A stretch of DNA of 64,000 bases. Source: Rana temporaria (lineage: Eukaryota > Chordata > Amphibia > Anura > Ranidae). The translations under genes were made by a program, and so were the position numbers. Under the pieces are notes generated by a model. The model worked only from the letters and a program-made list of their open reading frames with translations. It searched no databases and was not told where the DNA came from. The stretch is from positions 395,455,983 to 395,519,982 of the forward strand of contig NC_053489.1 in the NCBI RefSeq assembly GCF_905171775.1, written 5' to 3'. Shown in pieces: positions 10,795-22,398 of this stretch (positions are counted from its first letter, which is position 1; the number at the start of each line of letters is the position of its first letter).

Positions 10795-11125
10795 TTAAAT
10801 TAGATTTTAGATTCGATTTTGAGATAATGCACATTTTGATGCTTTGATATCATAAATGAATGTAGCCACCAGATGGCGCTGGTGGTAACAATAATTTGTT
10901 TGGTATGGAGGTTTGTCCTTCACACTAGATGGCGCAATTTCATTTGATTATTGATTTAGTTTTAGTTGATCTTTTGTGTTTTTTTTTTTCATATCGTTTT
11001 TTAATTTGTGGTTCTTTTTTGGTGGTGACTGTGTATTGTATTAATATTAAGTTGTTTTGTCATTTTCTAGATCCCCTTAGCTTACATACATTCTCTGTGT
11101 TGCTTTTCCTGATTGGTGTTCACTA

Positions 11126-11290
11126 TATATATATGTTGTAACCGACGTCCCAGATTAGCCCCCTTTCCCAGGAGATGCCCCATTATGATGAAACGCGTTG
11201 GTGGGAGCTAGATCTGTGGCATCATCAAGCATTAGCATGCTGGCGAGTTCCACGGCCATGCTTTATGAATGTGTATACCACACCTGACTT
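11126..11290 (+). mobile_element. Penelope-like 3' fragment with GAAACGCGTT motif (candidate)
   Basis: The segment contains gatgaaacgcgttgg (GAAACGCGTT at 11190-11199), the 3' half of a minimal type I hammerhead core as known in Penelope-like elements: GAAA followed by a self-complementary ACG/CGU stem and an H residue. The upstream CUGANGA half is degenerate here (ggaga) and stem II is weak. No RT or GIY-YIG coding is linked to it. The assignment rests on similarity in layout to 34541-35507 and 57230-58078. Confidence 0.4.
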
Positions 11291-14100
11291 CTCATACACT
11301 GTAAGTGGAATAGCCATTTAATAAAAAATGTATTAAGCTTTTCCTTTATCTCTGGTTTTAAATGTTCTTTGGTCTGAATTGTTTGACGGTTGGAGTCTGA
11401 GGGCTGCTTCAGGGATTCCTGGGGGGGGTCACCTTTGCTGCAATATACTGATGGGGGCACACACCCATCTGGAGCTTTAATAGTGGGGACATCGGTTTCC
11501 TTTTATTGAAAAAGCAAGTTTGATCTCTTTATTGTGAGATTATGTCCATTCTGTAAGAAACTTGGATGTGGGGAAACACTTTGGCACATTGAAGCACTTT
11601 TGTCTTTATTCGTCACTGTGCACTGCAAGGCACTTGGAAATTATTTGAAGTTGGACTTTGTATGGACTCTAATTCCTTTCACTGATGATAATGCATATGA
11701 TATGATTATTGTTTTATTACTTGAATCTAGACATTTATTTACATGATTCATGATATAGAAGGGCATGCGCCCTTCACTTTTACATTTTTAGTTGTGTTCA
11801 TTATTTAGGATCTGTTTGGTGCAGCAGCTTTTTTGCGTAGTTGAGCTAAGTGCAGGGATTATTTTTATTATTTTTATTTTAGTACAACCAGCCTGTCAGG
11901 TTTTTTATGCCCGATCATTGCTGGTGTCTATAGCAGCCAGCAGTGATCATTGTATTCTGCTGGTGGGGAAACCTCCCTGCACTCTCTGCTGGCAGAACAC
12001 AATACAGCTGTGGGAGGGATTCCTCCATTGACAGTGACTGTGTTAATAGGGGGATCAACCAATTTTCTGTATTGAGAATGTCGTTAAAATTTTGACATTA
12101 TATTGGGGAAATATTATACTGCAAATTATTCTTTCAATAACGAGGAGTCTCAAAGTGCAGCATAACAAATTGGCTATGACCAAGTGTCCACACAATGACA
12201 AAACAGTATACTGCAGCTTATCAGTCCTTAGATGTGTTGATGTGGCTAAATTTTGTTTTAGGCATTTTGCCTTTATATTTCCCTTGTGATCCTGCCAGTA
12301 ACAAACTTCCTATCCAAGGGTGACAATATGAGGACAGGAAGTATTCAAGTCCTTCTTCTCATGTTGTGAAGAAGTGTATACCTTCCCATTAGACTTGAAC
12401 CATAGTCTTGCTGGATAAGCCATTATAAAGGTTAAACTCTTCTCCCACAGCCTAATCTTGACCTTTATGAATGAAACTTATTGTTTCTTGGAGTTTTAAT
12501 GTAGCACAGTATTCTTTTTATGGAAGTATGTTTTATTCAAATATGTTTAATAAACTTTATTGATTTTAGATGACATTGTCAAATCATTGATGATGTGTAT
12601 GGAAAGTTCTTCATTCTTCTTTGTACCTTGAAAATCCCCTCCATAATCCACGTTTTGCATTTTCTATGTATCTACAGGTATGCTGGCACATCATAGTATT
12701 GAATTATTCTTTATTTCTGTTTTCATATGGTTTGTATCTTATTGTCAGGAAATAATGGGAAAAAAAATTTGCAATACAGGAAGCTTGGCTAAAGTTTATT
12801 CATCACAGGCCTCATTTAAATGAGTCCAACTACCAACCATATAACCCTTGACCCTACTGTGGGGCCTGGGATTGAGTGAGAGTTTTGGTGTATTAAAAGG
12901 GCAGGCTCCTGGGTGTACAGACTCCTGGGGGCCAAGAGGATGCAAAAACAGTTTTGCACATCAGCTTTGTGAGGCTCATAAATATTAAATAGTCATGCAA
13001 AAATACATGTTGTTTCCCTTTGGAACCATCAATGTGATAATGTATACCATTATGTCAAATGCAAGATACAAGCTTTGGCACATGGGTCTTCATGCATAAT
13101 CCCATTAAACTGGCAATAGAGTTGAATTAAAAGCAGAAATGTAATCTATCCACCATTATAGAGTAATTGTGCACAGACGCACCAATAATTATGTTGTAAT
13201 ATAAAATATCTTTTATGGATATTATTATTATCGTTATTGCTTGCTTCTTGATTTCTGTGCTGGGGTAAGAAGGTGGGAGGGGATAGAGATTGAACCAAGG
13301 TCCCGAGATTTTATAGTCTTAAAAAGATCAGTTGATCCAAGAAAGGCAACATAGTTAGCTGGAAAATTAAGATTAAAATGTAATTCCCCACCCCCTTCTC
13401 CCTGGCAACATCTACCCATAGCACTGTTACCTGGTAGGCATGAGCTAATGATTTTGATTAGCTCCATTTTGCCATTTTGATGCATATTGAAATTGTAATA
13501 AAAGTGTCCTCAAATTTTACCACACCCACAGTCCAGACATATAATTCACAGGGTAGACTGCCAACAACCATTGGTTTTCATCTGACTGGTCTGCAAGGCA
13601 ACCATACACACCCACACCCAATTTACTGTTGCTGCCAATGAGATCTATCCCTGCCTATGGCATATACAATTATTTTCATGCACTGAGATTAACCTGCATA
13701 TAACCAAACTGGCTCATTTTCTGTAAGCCAACCACTGAAATTACAGGGATCACTGGTACATACATATGGTGCAATCTCATACAAATTAGTGGAAAATTTA
13801 CAAACGAATAGACGGACACTTGGTGATACAATACAGCTGTCTCTCTAGGTGTTGCAAATTATTTTCTTAGTACACAGAAGGCCAACTCAATCGTTTTTGT
13901 AATTTACATCCATAGGTGGAAAGTGCATAGAAATATATACAGAGGTATAAAGTACTGTATGTGACATACAAAAAATATTGGCTATTTACTATAAAATAGA
14001 AAGGAGAACAATTAAACTTTACTATTTCGGGGTGGGGCGGGGGAACCTTTTTTTTTCCTGTTGGCAAAAGAACGCTGGAAAATCAGAAATGTCCCTGTTT
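11290..14100. other. Unassigned low-complexity to unique DNA
   Basis: About 2.8 kb without a recognisable gene. There is an AT-rich stretch with an aataaa signal near 12549, mixed unique-looking DNA at 12600-13900, and no tandem array. Open frames at 11534-11746, 11792-12031 and 13234-13485 lack recognisable domains. Non-repetitive appearance makes this one of the few candidate stretches of old host DNA, but conservation cannot be judged here. Confidence 0.4.
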
Positions 14101-14189
14101 TCTACCTGGTTCAAAATGAATTACATTGTTCAATTTCATGCTACCTAATTTATAGAGGTAGTGATAATGTCTCCCTTGGTGTGGTGTCA

Positions 14190-14370
14190 GCAATGTTTAT
14201 AGCCCTACGAAGATTGCCTGTATTGTTGCTTCGCAAACACAATTTGTCACACCTCAACCTCTTCAATTTATGAAAACCTTCCTCCTCACTGCAAAGCCTA
14301 CATAATCTTAAAAATTACCCTACTGGTATACCATGAGTCGCATGATTCGGGTGTCCAGAGTCAGCAGGAA
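14190..14370 (-). pseudogene. Inverted partial copy of the Penelope-like RT region
   Basis: Read on the minus strand, this stretch encodes the same peptide series as 14610-14790 on the plus strand (ADSGHP.H, GIPVG, FLRL, CSEEE, HKLKR, RRAINI), with substitutions and a stop where the plus copy has Gln. The two are about 250 bases apart and face each other. Inverted, 5'-truncated partial copies at the upstream side are a known feature of Penelope-like insertions. The divergence between the two copies suggests either an old insertion or two different source copies. Confidence 0.75.
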
Positions 14371-14389
14371 GAAGAGTGTTACCAGAGAG

Positions 14390-15850
14390 AGGTTTCCCAT
14401 CAAATTGTATAGACAATCTGTTGTTCATTTGAACAAAAACCACAGGCACTTTGGAAACCGTATTACATTATTAGAATGACAATATTTATATCTACAGTTT
14501 ACTGGACACATGGACAGCAGATCTGTTCCTTTTTTGGATGTCATTCCTTCAGGCAAGGAAGCTCGGATTGTTTCAAGCCTTCATAGGAAACCTCTCTCTG
14601 GTAACATTCTTCTTCATGCTGACTCTGGACATCCGAGTCATGTGACATGTGGTATACCAGTAGGGCAATTTTTAAGATTACGTAGGGTTTGCAGTGAGGA
14701 GGAAGATTTACACAAATTGAAGAGGGTGATGTGTGACAGATTTTGTTTGGGAGGCTACAACACTGACACTCTTCGTAGGGCTATAAACATTATGTGGCTC
14801 TCATCTAGAGGTTTCAAAACTGTGTCACGTCAGGCACCCTCTTTAAGCAATTCTTTATCTCCCAGTGATTTTAGATCCCATACTCGTGATAGAACATGGT
14901 TGAATTTTGTGGGGGATTCTAGGTGTGGGGGCCAGCAATTGCCCATGCTGTCATCTCATCATAAAAGGTGACCAATTTCATTCTACGGCCAATTACAGAG
15001 AATTTAAGATTAAAACCTTTATAAATTGCAATGCCAAAAATGTGATGTATTTAATCACATATAAAGCATGTGCAATCCAATATGTGGGTCACACGACTAG
15101 GGGGCTTTGGGATCGGTTACATGATCACATCTACAACTTTGAAAAAGAAAATGGTACTAATGCCGCTAGACATTTTAATGAAACCCATAGGGGGGTGATG
15201 TCACTTTGTTACAAATACAGGGCATTGAAAAAGTGACTACCCCCAGGAGAGGTGGTGACAGTTTTAGGATTCTTTGTAAATGGGAATTTTTTTTTTTTTT
15301 GTATTCCAATAGGTTTCAATTTCGAGTGGAACCTGACTAATTATTATGTTTGAGTCTTGTTTTATGTGTTTCATTTATATGTCAGATGTTTATTGTTGTT
15401 AATTTGCATTATATTATAACCTATTGAGACTCTCATTGTTGCCATCATCATGTGTGTATCCTCCAATATTGAAGATTTGTAATTTTTTAGTGTTTCCATT
15501 TTCATATGTTTTTGTTTTGTTTTTTATCATTAGCTACATCTCTTTTTCTTTCTTGTGATTATCAATTTGTATTCACATTTCACTGTGTTTAATTATTTGG
15601 TTTATGGTCTGTTTTTTTCTTTAAATGTGAATAGATTTTGGAATGATGATTTCAATCACTGAATTGAACACACCTGTATTATCATGTGATTTTATATATT
15701 AACATGTGTAGTGGTTTGACAAAGCACGTTTATCGCGTCAACCTGTTCCTCATCTGCCTGTATGCTCACCCTGTAATGCTTTTATTGATCATTTGAATAA
15801 AGCGAAATTGCATTGTTTGTGGGAGTGCAGCCATCCGATTTCTTCATTCA
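14390..15850 (+). mobile_element. 5'-truncated Penelope-like retroelement
   Basis: This spans the RT C-terminal region, the linker, the GIY-YIG domain (see the CDS remnant) and a 3' untranslated tract to about 15850. The 3' tract includes tttgacaaagcacgtttatcgcgtcaacctg (15715-15746) and an aataaa at 15797, resembling a decayed hammerhead/pLTR region: GACAAA, then a short self-complementary stretch, then GCGTCAACC. The target duplication could not be fixed by eye because the left edge is confused by the inverted copy at 14190-14370. Confidence 0.75.
14510..15236 (+). pseudogene. Penelope-like RT C-terminus plus GIY-YIG endonuclease, frameshifted
   Basis: First frame, 14510-14971: contains VPFLDV, LHRKPLSGN, LHADSGHPSHV and GIPVGQFLR, the conserved block after the RT catalytic core of Penelope-like elements (RT thumb side). 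Second frame, 14907-15236: contains a CPCC..H cluster, then VMYLITYKACAIQYVGHTTRGLWDRL. Its YLI..YVG spacing, followed by TTRxLxxRLxxH, is the GIY-YIG nuclease signature. The switch occurs around 14925-14935, where one frame ends in ..DSRCGG and the other picks up ..NCPCC, a single small indel. The product would nick the target and prime reverse transcription. Catalytic RT motifs lie upstream and are missing, so this copy is dead. Confidence 0.85.
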
Positions 15851-16280
15851 GATTGATCCCTATAGCAGTGAAAGAATGTGCACCCCTCCGTACAGATTAC
15901 ATTACCTGCTGGCTCACCTGTGAGCAGCAGAACTTTATTTTGTTTTCCAAGAGGCAGCATTGAGACATGGTGATGGCACCGCACTTCCCAGAAATGTCAG
16001 AAACAAGGGGTGGTAGATTTTTTTATTTATCTTTTTGTTTATCTTAACAGCTTTTTTATTTAAATACATTTAAAACAAATGGTCTAGATATAATAAAACC
16101 TGTGGACAAATAACTGTTTCATTTGCTTCTACAATTGCATGACACCATGAGTGCAATATTTCAGTGTACAAGGTCCCACTATATTTTTGGCTAGGGCCTA
16201 ATTTTGTCTAAAACCAGCCCTGGCTAGGAGACATCAATAATGGAGATAATGTTCAGATTTCCTGCACAGTAGGTGAAGGG
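15850..16280. other. No gene recognised
   Basis: Short stretch of AT-rich DNA. A ggctagggcctaattttgtctaaaaccagccctgg segment near 16190-16225 resembles the decayed end of a gggccctggg-type repeat also seen at 63855-63895. Confidence 0.35.
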
Positions 16281-16403
16281 TAGGATAGTTAGGAAATCAA
16301 ATGCAGTTTTACACACTTAAAAATCCCAAAGGTGATCCTTGGACTTTGGGTCCCTCTATGTGACTAGGTTGGGAAATAGTTTCACACATTTGGTATCCCA
16401 TAC
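16280..16403. repeat. Fragment of the 401-bp repeat seen at 9690-10400
   Basis: It shares cccaaaggtgatcct..gggtccctctatgtgactaggttgggaaatagt..cacac-ttggtatc with the duplicated unit at 9690-10400, in the same orientation. It abuts the 3' side of the L1 ORF1 fragment, so the L1 piece is broken by or joined to this repeat. Confidence 0.5.
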
Positions 16404-17249
16404 TGGGGTGTAATTCCAAGTTTGCCCATTGTGTGTGTGAGCTCTGGATAAGATAGCATCTCTGTCCTTATAATTCAATAATTTGAAAAAAAACGGGCGC
16501 GGATGGTTGCCCGGTGGCAGGAGGCATGTTGGGACTCTGTGCGCCCTTTCCATTGCGAACAGTGGTGAAAAGGTTTCTTTGCCAAAGGTAGACAGTAACC
16601 ATTACTCAATGAAGGTGACAGGGTTTTTGCCTTCAGCACGTTCAGGGATGCCCAGGGTGCGTACGTTATTACGCCTCAAGTGATTTTCCAAGTCATCTAA
16701 GCGTGTGGCATGTTGTGCAGTAAGATGGCAATTATATTGCAGGTCTCGTTGCATGGGAGCCATATCATCCTCCACTGTACTTACTCTGCCTTCTAGTGCA
16801 GATGTGCGTTCTCGCAGTTTCTGCATGTCATGTCGCACAAATGAGATTTCAGCCTTGACCCCTTTAAGTTCATCAGCAAGTGCAGTTATAGACAGATTGT
16901 AGGATGTCACTGCAGAGAATAGGTCCCCAAGAGTGGGTTCAGCATCATCTGTACCTGGGGATGCAGACAATGGCCCCGTGAATAGATCCCTGGGAGAACT
17001 CACTGTGTTACACTTAAGAGACAATCCATTCACATCCTCCAGTGGAGCCGTGTCATCCGATTCAGATTGGCCTCCAGTAGCTTCCCCTTGGGTAGATGGA
17101 GATGATTAAGGATCTTTGGCAGGCTTACTACCGAAGAGAAGCCTTTGTGCAGCCTCCTTATACTTTTCCTTTGAGAAGCGATGTGCCCAGGCGCCATCTT
17201 GACTGGCTTCTTCCATGAGGCCTCTGGAGACTTTGTTCCGTTTCGCCAT
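16403..17249 (-). pseudogene. L1-type (amphibian L1/Tx1-like) ORF1 protein, truncated, with stop and frameshift
   Basis: On the minus strand an ATG at 17249 opens MAKRNKVSRG.., in frame with the long frame ending at 16602 except for one TAA at 17108-17106 (codon 48). The central part is a coiled-coil-like heptad region (VKAEISFVRHDMQKLRERTSALEGR, described by position 16810-16885), followed by LENHLRRNNVRTLGIPE, the entrance to the L1 ORF1 RRM. A second frame (16553-16356) continues with ERAHRV, PPGNHPRPFFFKLLNYKDRDAIL, the RRM/CTD core, so a frameshift lies near 16600. ORF1p is an RNA-binding chaperone of the L1 particle. ORF2 is absent. Confidence 0.88.
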
Positions 17250-17906
17250 GCGCTCGGTGTCAGTAGGATTGCGGCGGTTCAGGTCAGGAGTTCAGCGGTA
17301 CCGGTTCTGGTCAGTACAGGTCATTGGGGGGTAGGTTAGGGCACTAATCTGGGAAACATGTAAAAATGGAAAAAAAAGTTTTGGGTGGGGGCCATTTTGG
17401 AGCTATGAAAAAGACAACAAACAAAGTATACAATCCCTTTAAATAACATGTTTGGGGTGCCTTAAAGCTGTATGTGTAATTACAGAATGTTAGGACTCTC
17501 AGGGACAATGTCAGCAATACCAAATTCTGCCATAACATAAATTGCATGTCTGTTCATTTACTTTACTTTTGCACTTGGTAGCTTTTGCCAGAAGATTTTT
17601 TGTGTAGAAGTGGCAATACATTCGAAAACTAAGGCTATCAACATCATATACTGTAAATTGCCAAACAGAGCAAAACAAGTCACAGAGCATAGCTTGATGT
17701 GATCTTCTATTCAGTAACACTGTATTGTGTGCCAACCACAATGCATAAACCCACAGTTGTTAGGCCAGACAAAAAAAAATCTAAGTTTTGAAAGACAAAA
17801 GCAAAATAAATTCACACTGTAGCTGGAGAGAATCCAGAAAATTTTAATAAGGCCCAAGGCAGCAATGTAGAAACAGATAAGTCAATTTTTTTCAAGAAAA
17901 AAACTG
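17250..17906. other. L1 5' flank, then unassigned DNA
   Basis: 17250-17330 is likely the short L1 5' untranslated segment (gcggttcaggtcaggag..). Beyond it is AT-rich DNA with no recognised gene. Open frames at 17344-17547 and 17511-17741 lack domains. Confidence 0.4.
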
Positions 17907-17909
17907 TTA

Positions 17910-18331
17910 TGCCCCGTACACACGACCGGTTTTCCCGTCGCAAAAAAAAACAATGTTTTTTCCCAATAGAATTCCTCTCAAGCCTGCCTTGCATACACAC
18001 GGTCACACAAAAGTCCGGTGAACTTTTGACTGCCAAGAACGCGGTGACGTAAAAGACTATGACGAGCCGACAAAATGAAGTTCTATGCTTCCGAGCATGC
18101 GTCGAATTGTTTCCGAGCATGCATGTTTTTTTCCCGTCGGACAAGTATACAGACGAACGGTTTTCCCGCTAGGATTTTTTCCTGATGGGGAAAAAAGAGA
18201 CCCTGCTCTCTGTTTTTTCCAGCAGTTTTCCAGTTGGATAAAAACTGGTGGAGCATAAACATGGTCAGGATTCCTGACGAAAAGCTCTCATTGCAGTTTT
18301 TCCAACGGGAAAACCGGTCGTGTACGGGGCA
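17910..18331. mobile_element. 422-bp GTACACACGACCGG MITE
   Basis: The left TIR tgccccgtacacacgaccgg and the right ..ccggtcgtgtacggggca are near-perfect complements. Flanks are TTA (17907-17909) and TGA (18332-18334), one mismatch from a TTA duplication. Interior motifs are gcggtgacgtaaaa, ccgagcatgcgtcg and cggaaaaccgg-type repeats. Same PIF/Harbinger-type family as 8191, 50312, 53364 and 55621. Non-coding. Confidence 0.87.
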
Positions 18332-18460
18332 TGAGGGTATGATATTACAAATACTGCAGCCCTAAATATTGTAAAGACTAACTGCCCATTAATCAAGTAT
18401 ATTTCTTTGGCCTTTGTGTCAGAGGAAGTGATGAAGCATATTTTATTTATAATACAAATA

Positions 18461-19285
18461 ACGTATTTTCCGGCGTATAAGACGACTCGGCGTATAAGAC
18501 GACCCCCTAATTTTCCAGGAAAAATTTTGGTTTTGGGATATACTCACTGTATAAGACTACCCCCTTCCTACTAGTCTTTCTGGAAGCTGAGGGGTAGCCA
18601 GAACCGCTGACAGAAACAGGCTTTTTCAAATCTCACTGTGCCATTACATTCCTCACTGTGCCATTACATTACATGCCCCTCTCTGTGCCATCACTTGCCC
18701 CCTCTCTGTGCCATCACTTGCCCCCTCTCTGTGCCTGAGCTTGCCCCCTCTCTGTGCCTGAGCTTGCCCCCACTGTGCCTGAGCTTGCCCCCACTGTGCC
18801 TGAGCTTGCCCCCCACTGTGCCTGAACTTGCCCCCAAGTGCCATCACTCACTTTTTTTTCAGGCGGTGCGGTGCGGTGACAGTCTCCGTGCTGCGCGCGT
18901 CAAGGATTTAAAAGACGCGCCTTCTCCTCAGACTGTCCTGTGCTAGGCAGAACACAAAATTTCCCAGCAGCGCCTCTGTTCTGTGTTCCGCCTATCACGG
19001 TCACCTTCTCATCTCGTCCGAGGATGAGAAGGCATCTGTGATAGGAGGAACACAGAACAGAGGCGCTGCTGGGAAGATTTGTGTTCCACCTATCACAGAA
19101 CACGCTGAGAAGAAGGAGCGTCTTTTAAATCACTGACGCTCGCAGCAGCCGGAGACTGTCACCGCACCGCCTATTCACAAAAAAGTGAGTGATGGCAGAG
19201 ACCGTACCCGGCGTATAAGACGACCCCCGACTTTGGATGCATTTTTTTGCATCCAGAAAGTCGTCTTATACGCCGGAAAATACGG
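18461..19285. mobile_element. 825-bp TA-flanked TIR element (CGTATTTTCCGGCGTATAAGACGAC ends)
   Basis: TA lies at 18459-18460 and 19286-19287. The left end acgtattttccggcgtataa pairs with ..ttatacgccggaaaatacgg. The motif gcgtataagacgac is repeated directly just inside both ends. The middle contains a short-unit array (18640-18830) and an imperfect inverted repeat, with arms of about 18855-18990 and 19050-19195 (cagcagcgcctctgttctgtgt against acacagaacagaggcgctgctg). TA duplication suggests Tc1/mariner-like integration, but the superfamily is unassigned. Relatives are at 40905, 42491 and 60105. Confidence 0.85.
18640..18832. repeat. Minisatellite, TGCCTGAGCTTGCCCCC-type units
   Basis: About eight imperfect units of 20-26 bases, moving from ctgtgccatcacttgccccctct to ctgtgcctgagcttgccccca. 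It lies inside the TA element at 18461-19285. The Cys/Pro/Leu-rich open frame (18638-18946) and its minus-strand Gln/Ala partner are direct readings of the array. Confidence 0.82.
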
Positions 19286-19287
19286 TA

Positions 19288-19602
19288 ATTGAGTTTACTT
19301 TGTCACAGTCAAGAACCAGAATTATTGTATGGACACGCAGCATGCCATATAAGTGTTTTTATCCTAGTAATGCAAGACAGAGAGACTAGGCATGTTTGAT
19401 CCCCTAAAATATAAATTAGCGTGTGTTTTCAGAACGAGCCAGAAAAATTTAACCAAATTAGTAATTTAACTGTATGTACTGCTTATTTTCTATCATTCTG
19501 TGTCAGAGGGAGATCTGGCACACCTGATCTAAGAATAAACAAATCATAATGTCTTTTTTCTCCGACTGTATGCTTAACCCATTGTACACATTTGATGGCG
19601 AC
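19288..19602. other. No gene recognised
   Basis: Short AT-rich interval between two TIR elements. Nothing recognised beyond unique-looking DNA. Confidence 0.4.
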
Positions 19603-19605
19603 TTT

Positions 19606-20754
19606 GGCCCAGATTCACAGAGAGCAGGGCGCACATTACGCCGCCGTAGAGTAACCAATGTACGCTACGCCAAAGCAGCGCAGAGAGGCAAGCATGGAAT
19701 TCAGCAAGCCAGTGCTCCCAAACGCTGCACCAGAGTGGCATGGGTTTCAAAGGCGTAGGCCGGTGATCTGCCGTGCTGGTTCCAGCTATCGTGGAAGTTC
19801 CAGCACATGCGCAAACTGATGTGCTGAGACGGTTCCAGCTATCGGGAAAGTTCCTTCAAGGACTGCGCAGGCGCAAACTTGCTGACGAAAATCCCCGAAC
19901 CGCGGCCGGCATCCAGGGCGACGTGGATTTCGAGGTAAGTGACCAGTCGGCCTCACGTCCTCGCTGCGCTCGGACGGCTCGCTCCGCTCGCTCGGCCTCC
20001 TGGCTCTTTTTTTAACATCCTCCAATCCACGGGGATGTTAAAGAATGAGCCTGGATGCCGGGCGAGGTTTGGAGATTTCCGTCGGGAAGTTTGCGCCTGC
20101 GCAGTCAGTGAAGGAACTTCCCCGTTAGGGGAACATTGAGGACAAGTCACCGGCGTAGGTGGAAGTGGGCTTGACCTATGCAATGAGGTGTGACCCCATG
20201 CAAATGATGGGCCGAGCGCCAGACAGATACGTATCACGAACTGCGCATGCGCCGTGACGTGGACGCATCCCCCTGCTCACAACCACGTCGGAACAACTGC
20301 CTAAACTACGCCGGATCACTGCGTACGGCGTGAAGGTAACCTACGCCCAGCCAGACACACATCCAGTGTAAAATACGCCGGCTTGTGTTCCCTGGTGCAG
20401 ACCTTTGCATGTCTGCTGCTGGGTTGCACCTCCTTTATGGGGCATAACTTTACGCCGGACGTACAACTTACGCGCACCTCGCGTAGCCTGCGTCGGGCGC
20501 ATGTACGTTCGTGAATCACTGTATTTCCCTCATTTGCATATTTGAATGGCTAATCAATGGGAGCGCCACCATGCGTCCAGCCTAAATGTGCGCCCATCCT
20601 ACGCCAGCGTAGGCAAGTTACGTTGGCGGGGTGAAGCCTGTTTTTAGGCGCATCTTAGTTTGTGGGTCTGGCGCACAGATATGACGGCGCACATTTGCAC
20701 TTACGTCAGCGTAACTTGTTATACGTTGGCGTAAGTGCTTTGTGAATCTGGGCC
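19606..20754. mobile_element. 1149-bp TIR element (GGCCCAGATTCACA ends), TTT duplication
   Basis: The perfect 14-base TIR ggcccagattcaca / tgtgaatctgggcc is flanked by TTT at 19603-19605 and 20755-20757. The interior is GC-rich with scattered tacgcc/ggcgta motifs. An inverted pair flanks a central ctcgctccgctcgctcgg stretch and the hairpin aacatcc..ggatgtt (20016-20040). Same family as 4820-5514 and 39905-40440. Many short open frames here are GC artefacts. Three-base duplication fits a PIF/Harbinger-like element. Confidence 0.87.
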
Positions 20755-20869
20755 TTTGTATGGAAATATATATTAGACACCCTTGCAGCACATTTATCAA
20801 ACTTGCATAAACATGTTGCAATTTATGAGCGATTAAGTAGGATATTATAGCATCTGTTGAAAGAAAGAC

Positions 20870-21350
20870 ACACACCTTTTTTTAACACTGAGGTTGGTAA
20901 TCGCATACAGATTTGCACCACAGCTAAAAAGCCTGTTTGCACATGCTGACATTTCTGAGAGCTTAAGGAGGCATTTTACATCTTAAAAAAAATGTAAAAC
21001 GTATTGGTGTCTTTTTTGGACACTGGCATAGGAAATAGCATCCAGGTTTGCACCACAGCTAAAAAAAAGCCTATTTGGACAGCTTAAAATTTCTGGGAGC
21101 TTGACCGGGCATATCAAATTTAAAAAAAAAATAGTTTTTTTTTTGGACACTGATGATTTGCACCCGTTATATAGCCTATTTAAGCAGACTGCAATTTCCG
21201 AGAGATTGAGCAGGCATTTAGCATCAGGAAATAAACAATTAGTATGTTTTTTTCATACTTAGGATGGAAAAAATATATAGCTTAGCAACACAACTAATAA
21301 ACCGGTCTGTAGAGTTTGGAGGGATAGACCAGGAAATTGTGTATCAGCGC
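20870..21350. repeat. Degenerate tandem repeat, about four units of ~120 bases
   Basis: Each unit carries gcaccacagctaaaaagcctrtttg, then a tgacatttctgagagcttaa-like block, then gaggcattttacatc and an A-rich joint with tttttggacact. Units start near 20915, 21045, 21160 and 21265 and become progressively more diverged. Non-coding. Confidence 0.7.
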
Positions 21351-22099
21351 CTTTATTTTGGAAACTGCGTATGTTTTGCAACATATCATTGAAGCCTTCA
21401 GTGTCAAGTTTGCAATTTATGAGGGAGAGAATACCCAGATAAGGGATACCCCCTGCCCCCCCCCCCCCACCAAAAAAAACGGGCTTATTTTTTTCATGAA
21501 GTGAGCAAGGACCAATTTTTGCATATCTTTTTAAACCTTTTCAGGTAACTTACAATTCATTTTTTATTTTTTTTTGTACGCATCAAATGCAAAAATTTAA
21601 GTATCTGCCAGCACAGCTTTTATACCTTTTTTGGAGAGGCCACTATCTCACACAGAGCATGCAGAATTAACTTTAAATAATTAACTTTGACTGTATATTT
21701 GCAGAAGTATGAAATAAACATTGTACAGATTTCAGACAGAGAATAATTTCTTATTAAAAGGAGATAAATGTTTACAGGAATTATCTGCACATACTTCAAA
21801 GCACATTTTATAGACCAAAATTTCAGGCAGTAAAGAGTGCGTCTGGACGTTTTATGTAAGGTATTACTGTTAGGCCACACTACTTTAAAAAGTGTGTATT
21901 TCAAATTTCACACCTGAGAAGCAGAATAAGAAATTATAATGTATTGTGCAATTCTACTGATGATGTACTACAATTTAACCCACAAATTAATGGCCAACGC
22001 ATGATTTACCCCTACAATGGAATACTCTCTACCTCTGAAAGAGGCTGAAAGAGAATTTTTTTTTAAAATTAGGCTTTGCATATTTTGTGTAGCGACAAT
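21350..22099. other. No gene recognised
   Basis: AT-rich DNA with a C run at 21456-21468 and several A/T runs. The 94-codon minus-strand open frame at 21620-21904 has no recognisable domain and no supporting context. Confidence 0.4.
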
Positions 22100-22398
22100 G
22101 GGGGTTATTTACAAAAGGCAAATCCACTTTATACTGCAAACTACAAGTGAAAAGTGCACTTGAAATTGCACTGAAAGTGCACTTGGAACTGCAATCGCTT
22201 TAAATCTGAGGGGTAGATCTGAAATGAGGGGAAGCTCTGCTGATTTTATCATCTAATTATGTGCAAGCTAAAATTCTGTTTTTTATCTCCCTTGCATGTC
22301 CCCCTCGATTCTAAAGCGACTGCACCTCCAAAGTGCACTTTGCACTTGTAGTTTGCACTTGTAGAGCAAAGTGGATTTGCCTTTCGTAAACAACCCCC
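22100..22398. mobile_element. 299-bp palindromic MITE
   Basis: The left arm gggggttatttacaaaaggcaaatccactt is mirrored by the right arm aagtggatttgcctttcgtaaacaaccccc. Inner parts pair as well (gtgcactt/aagtgcac series), so the whole element can fold on itself. A related half-decayed copy is at 27781-27951. The target duplication is not clear. Non-coding. Confidence 0.82.
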
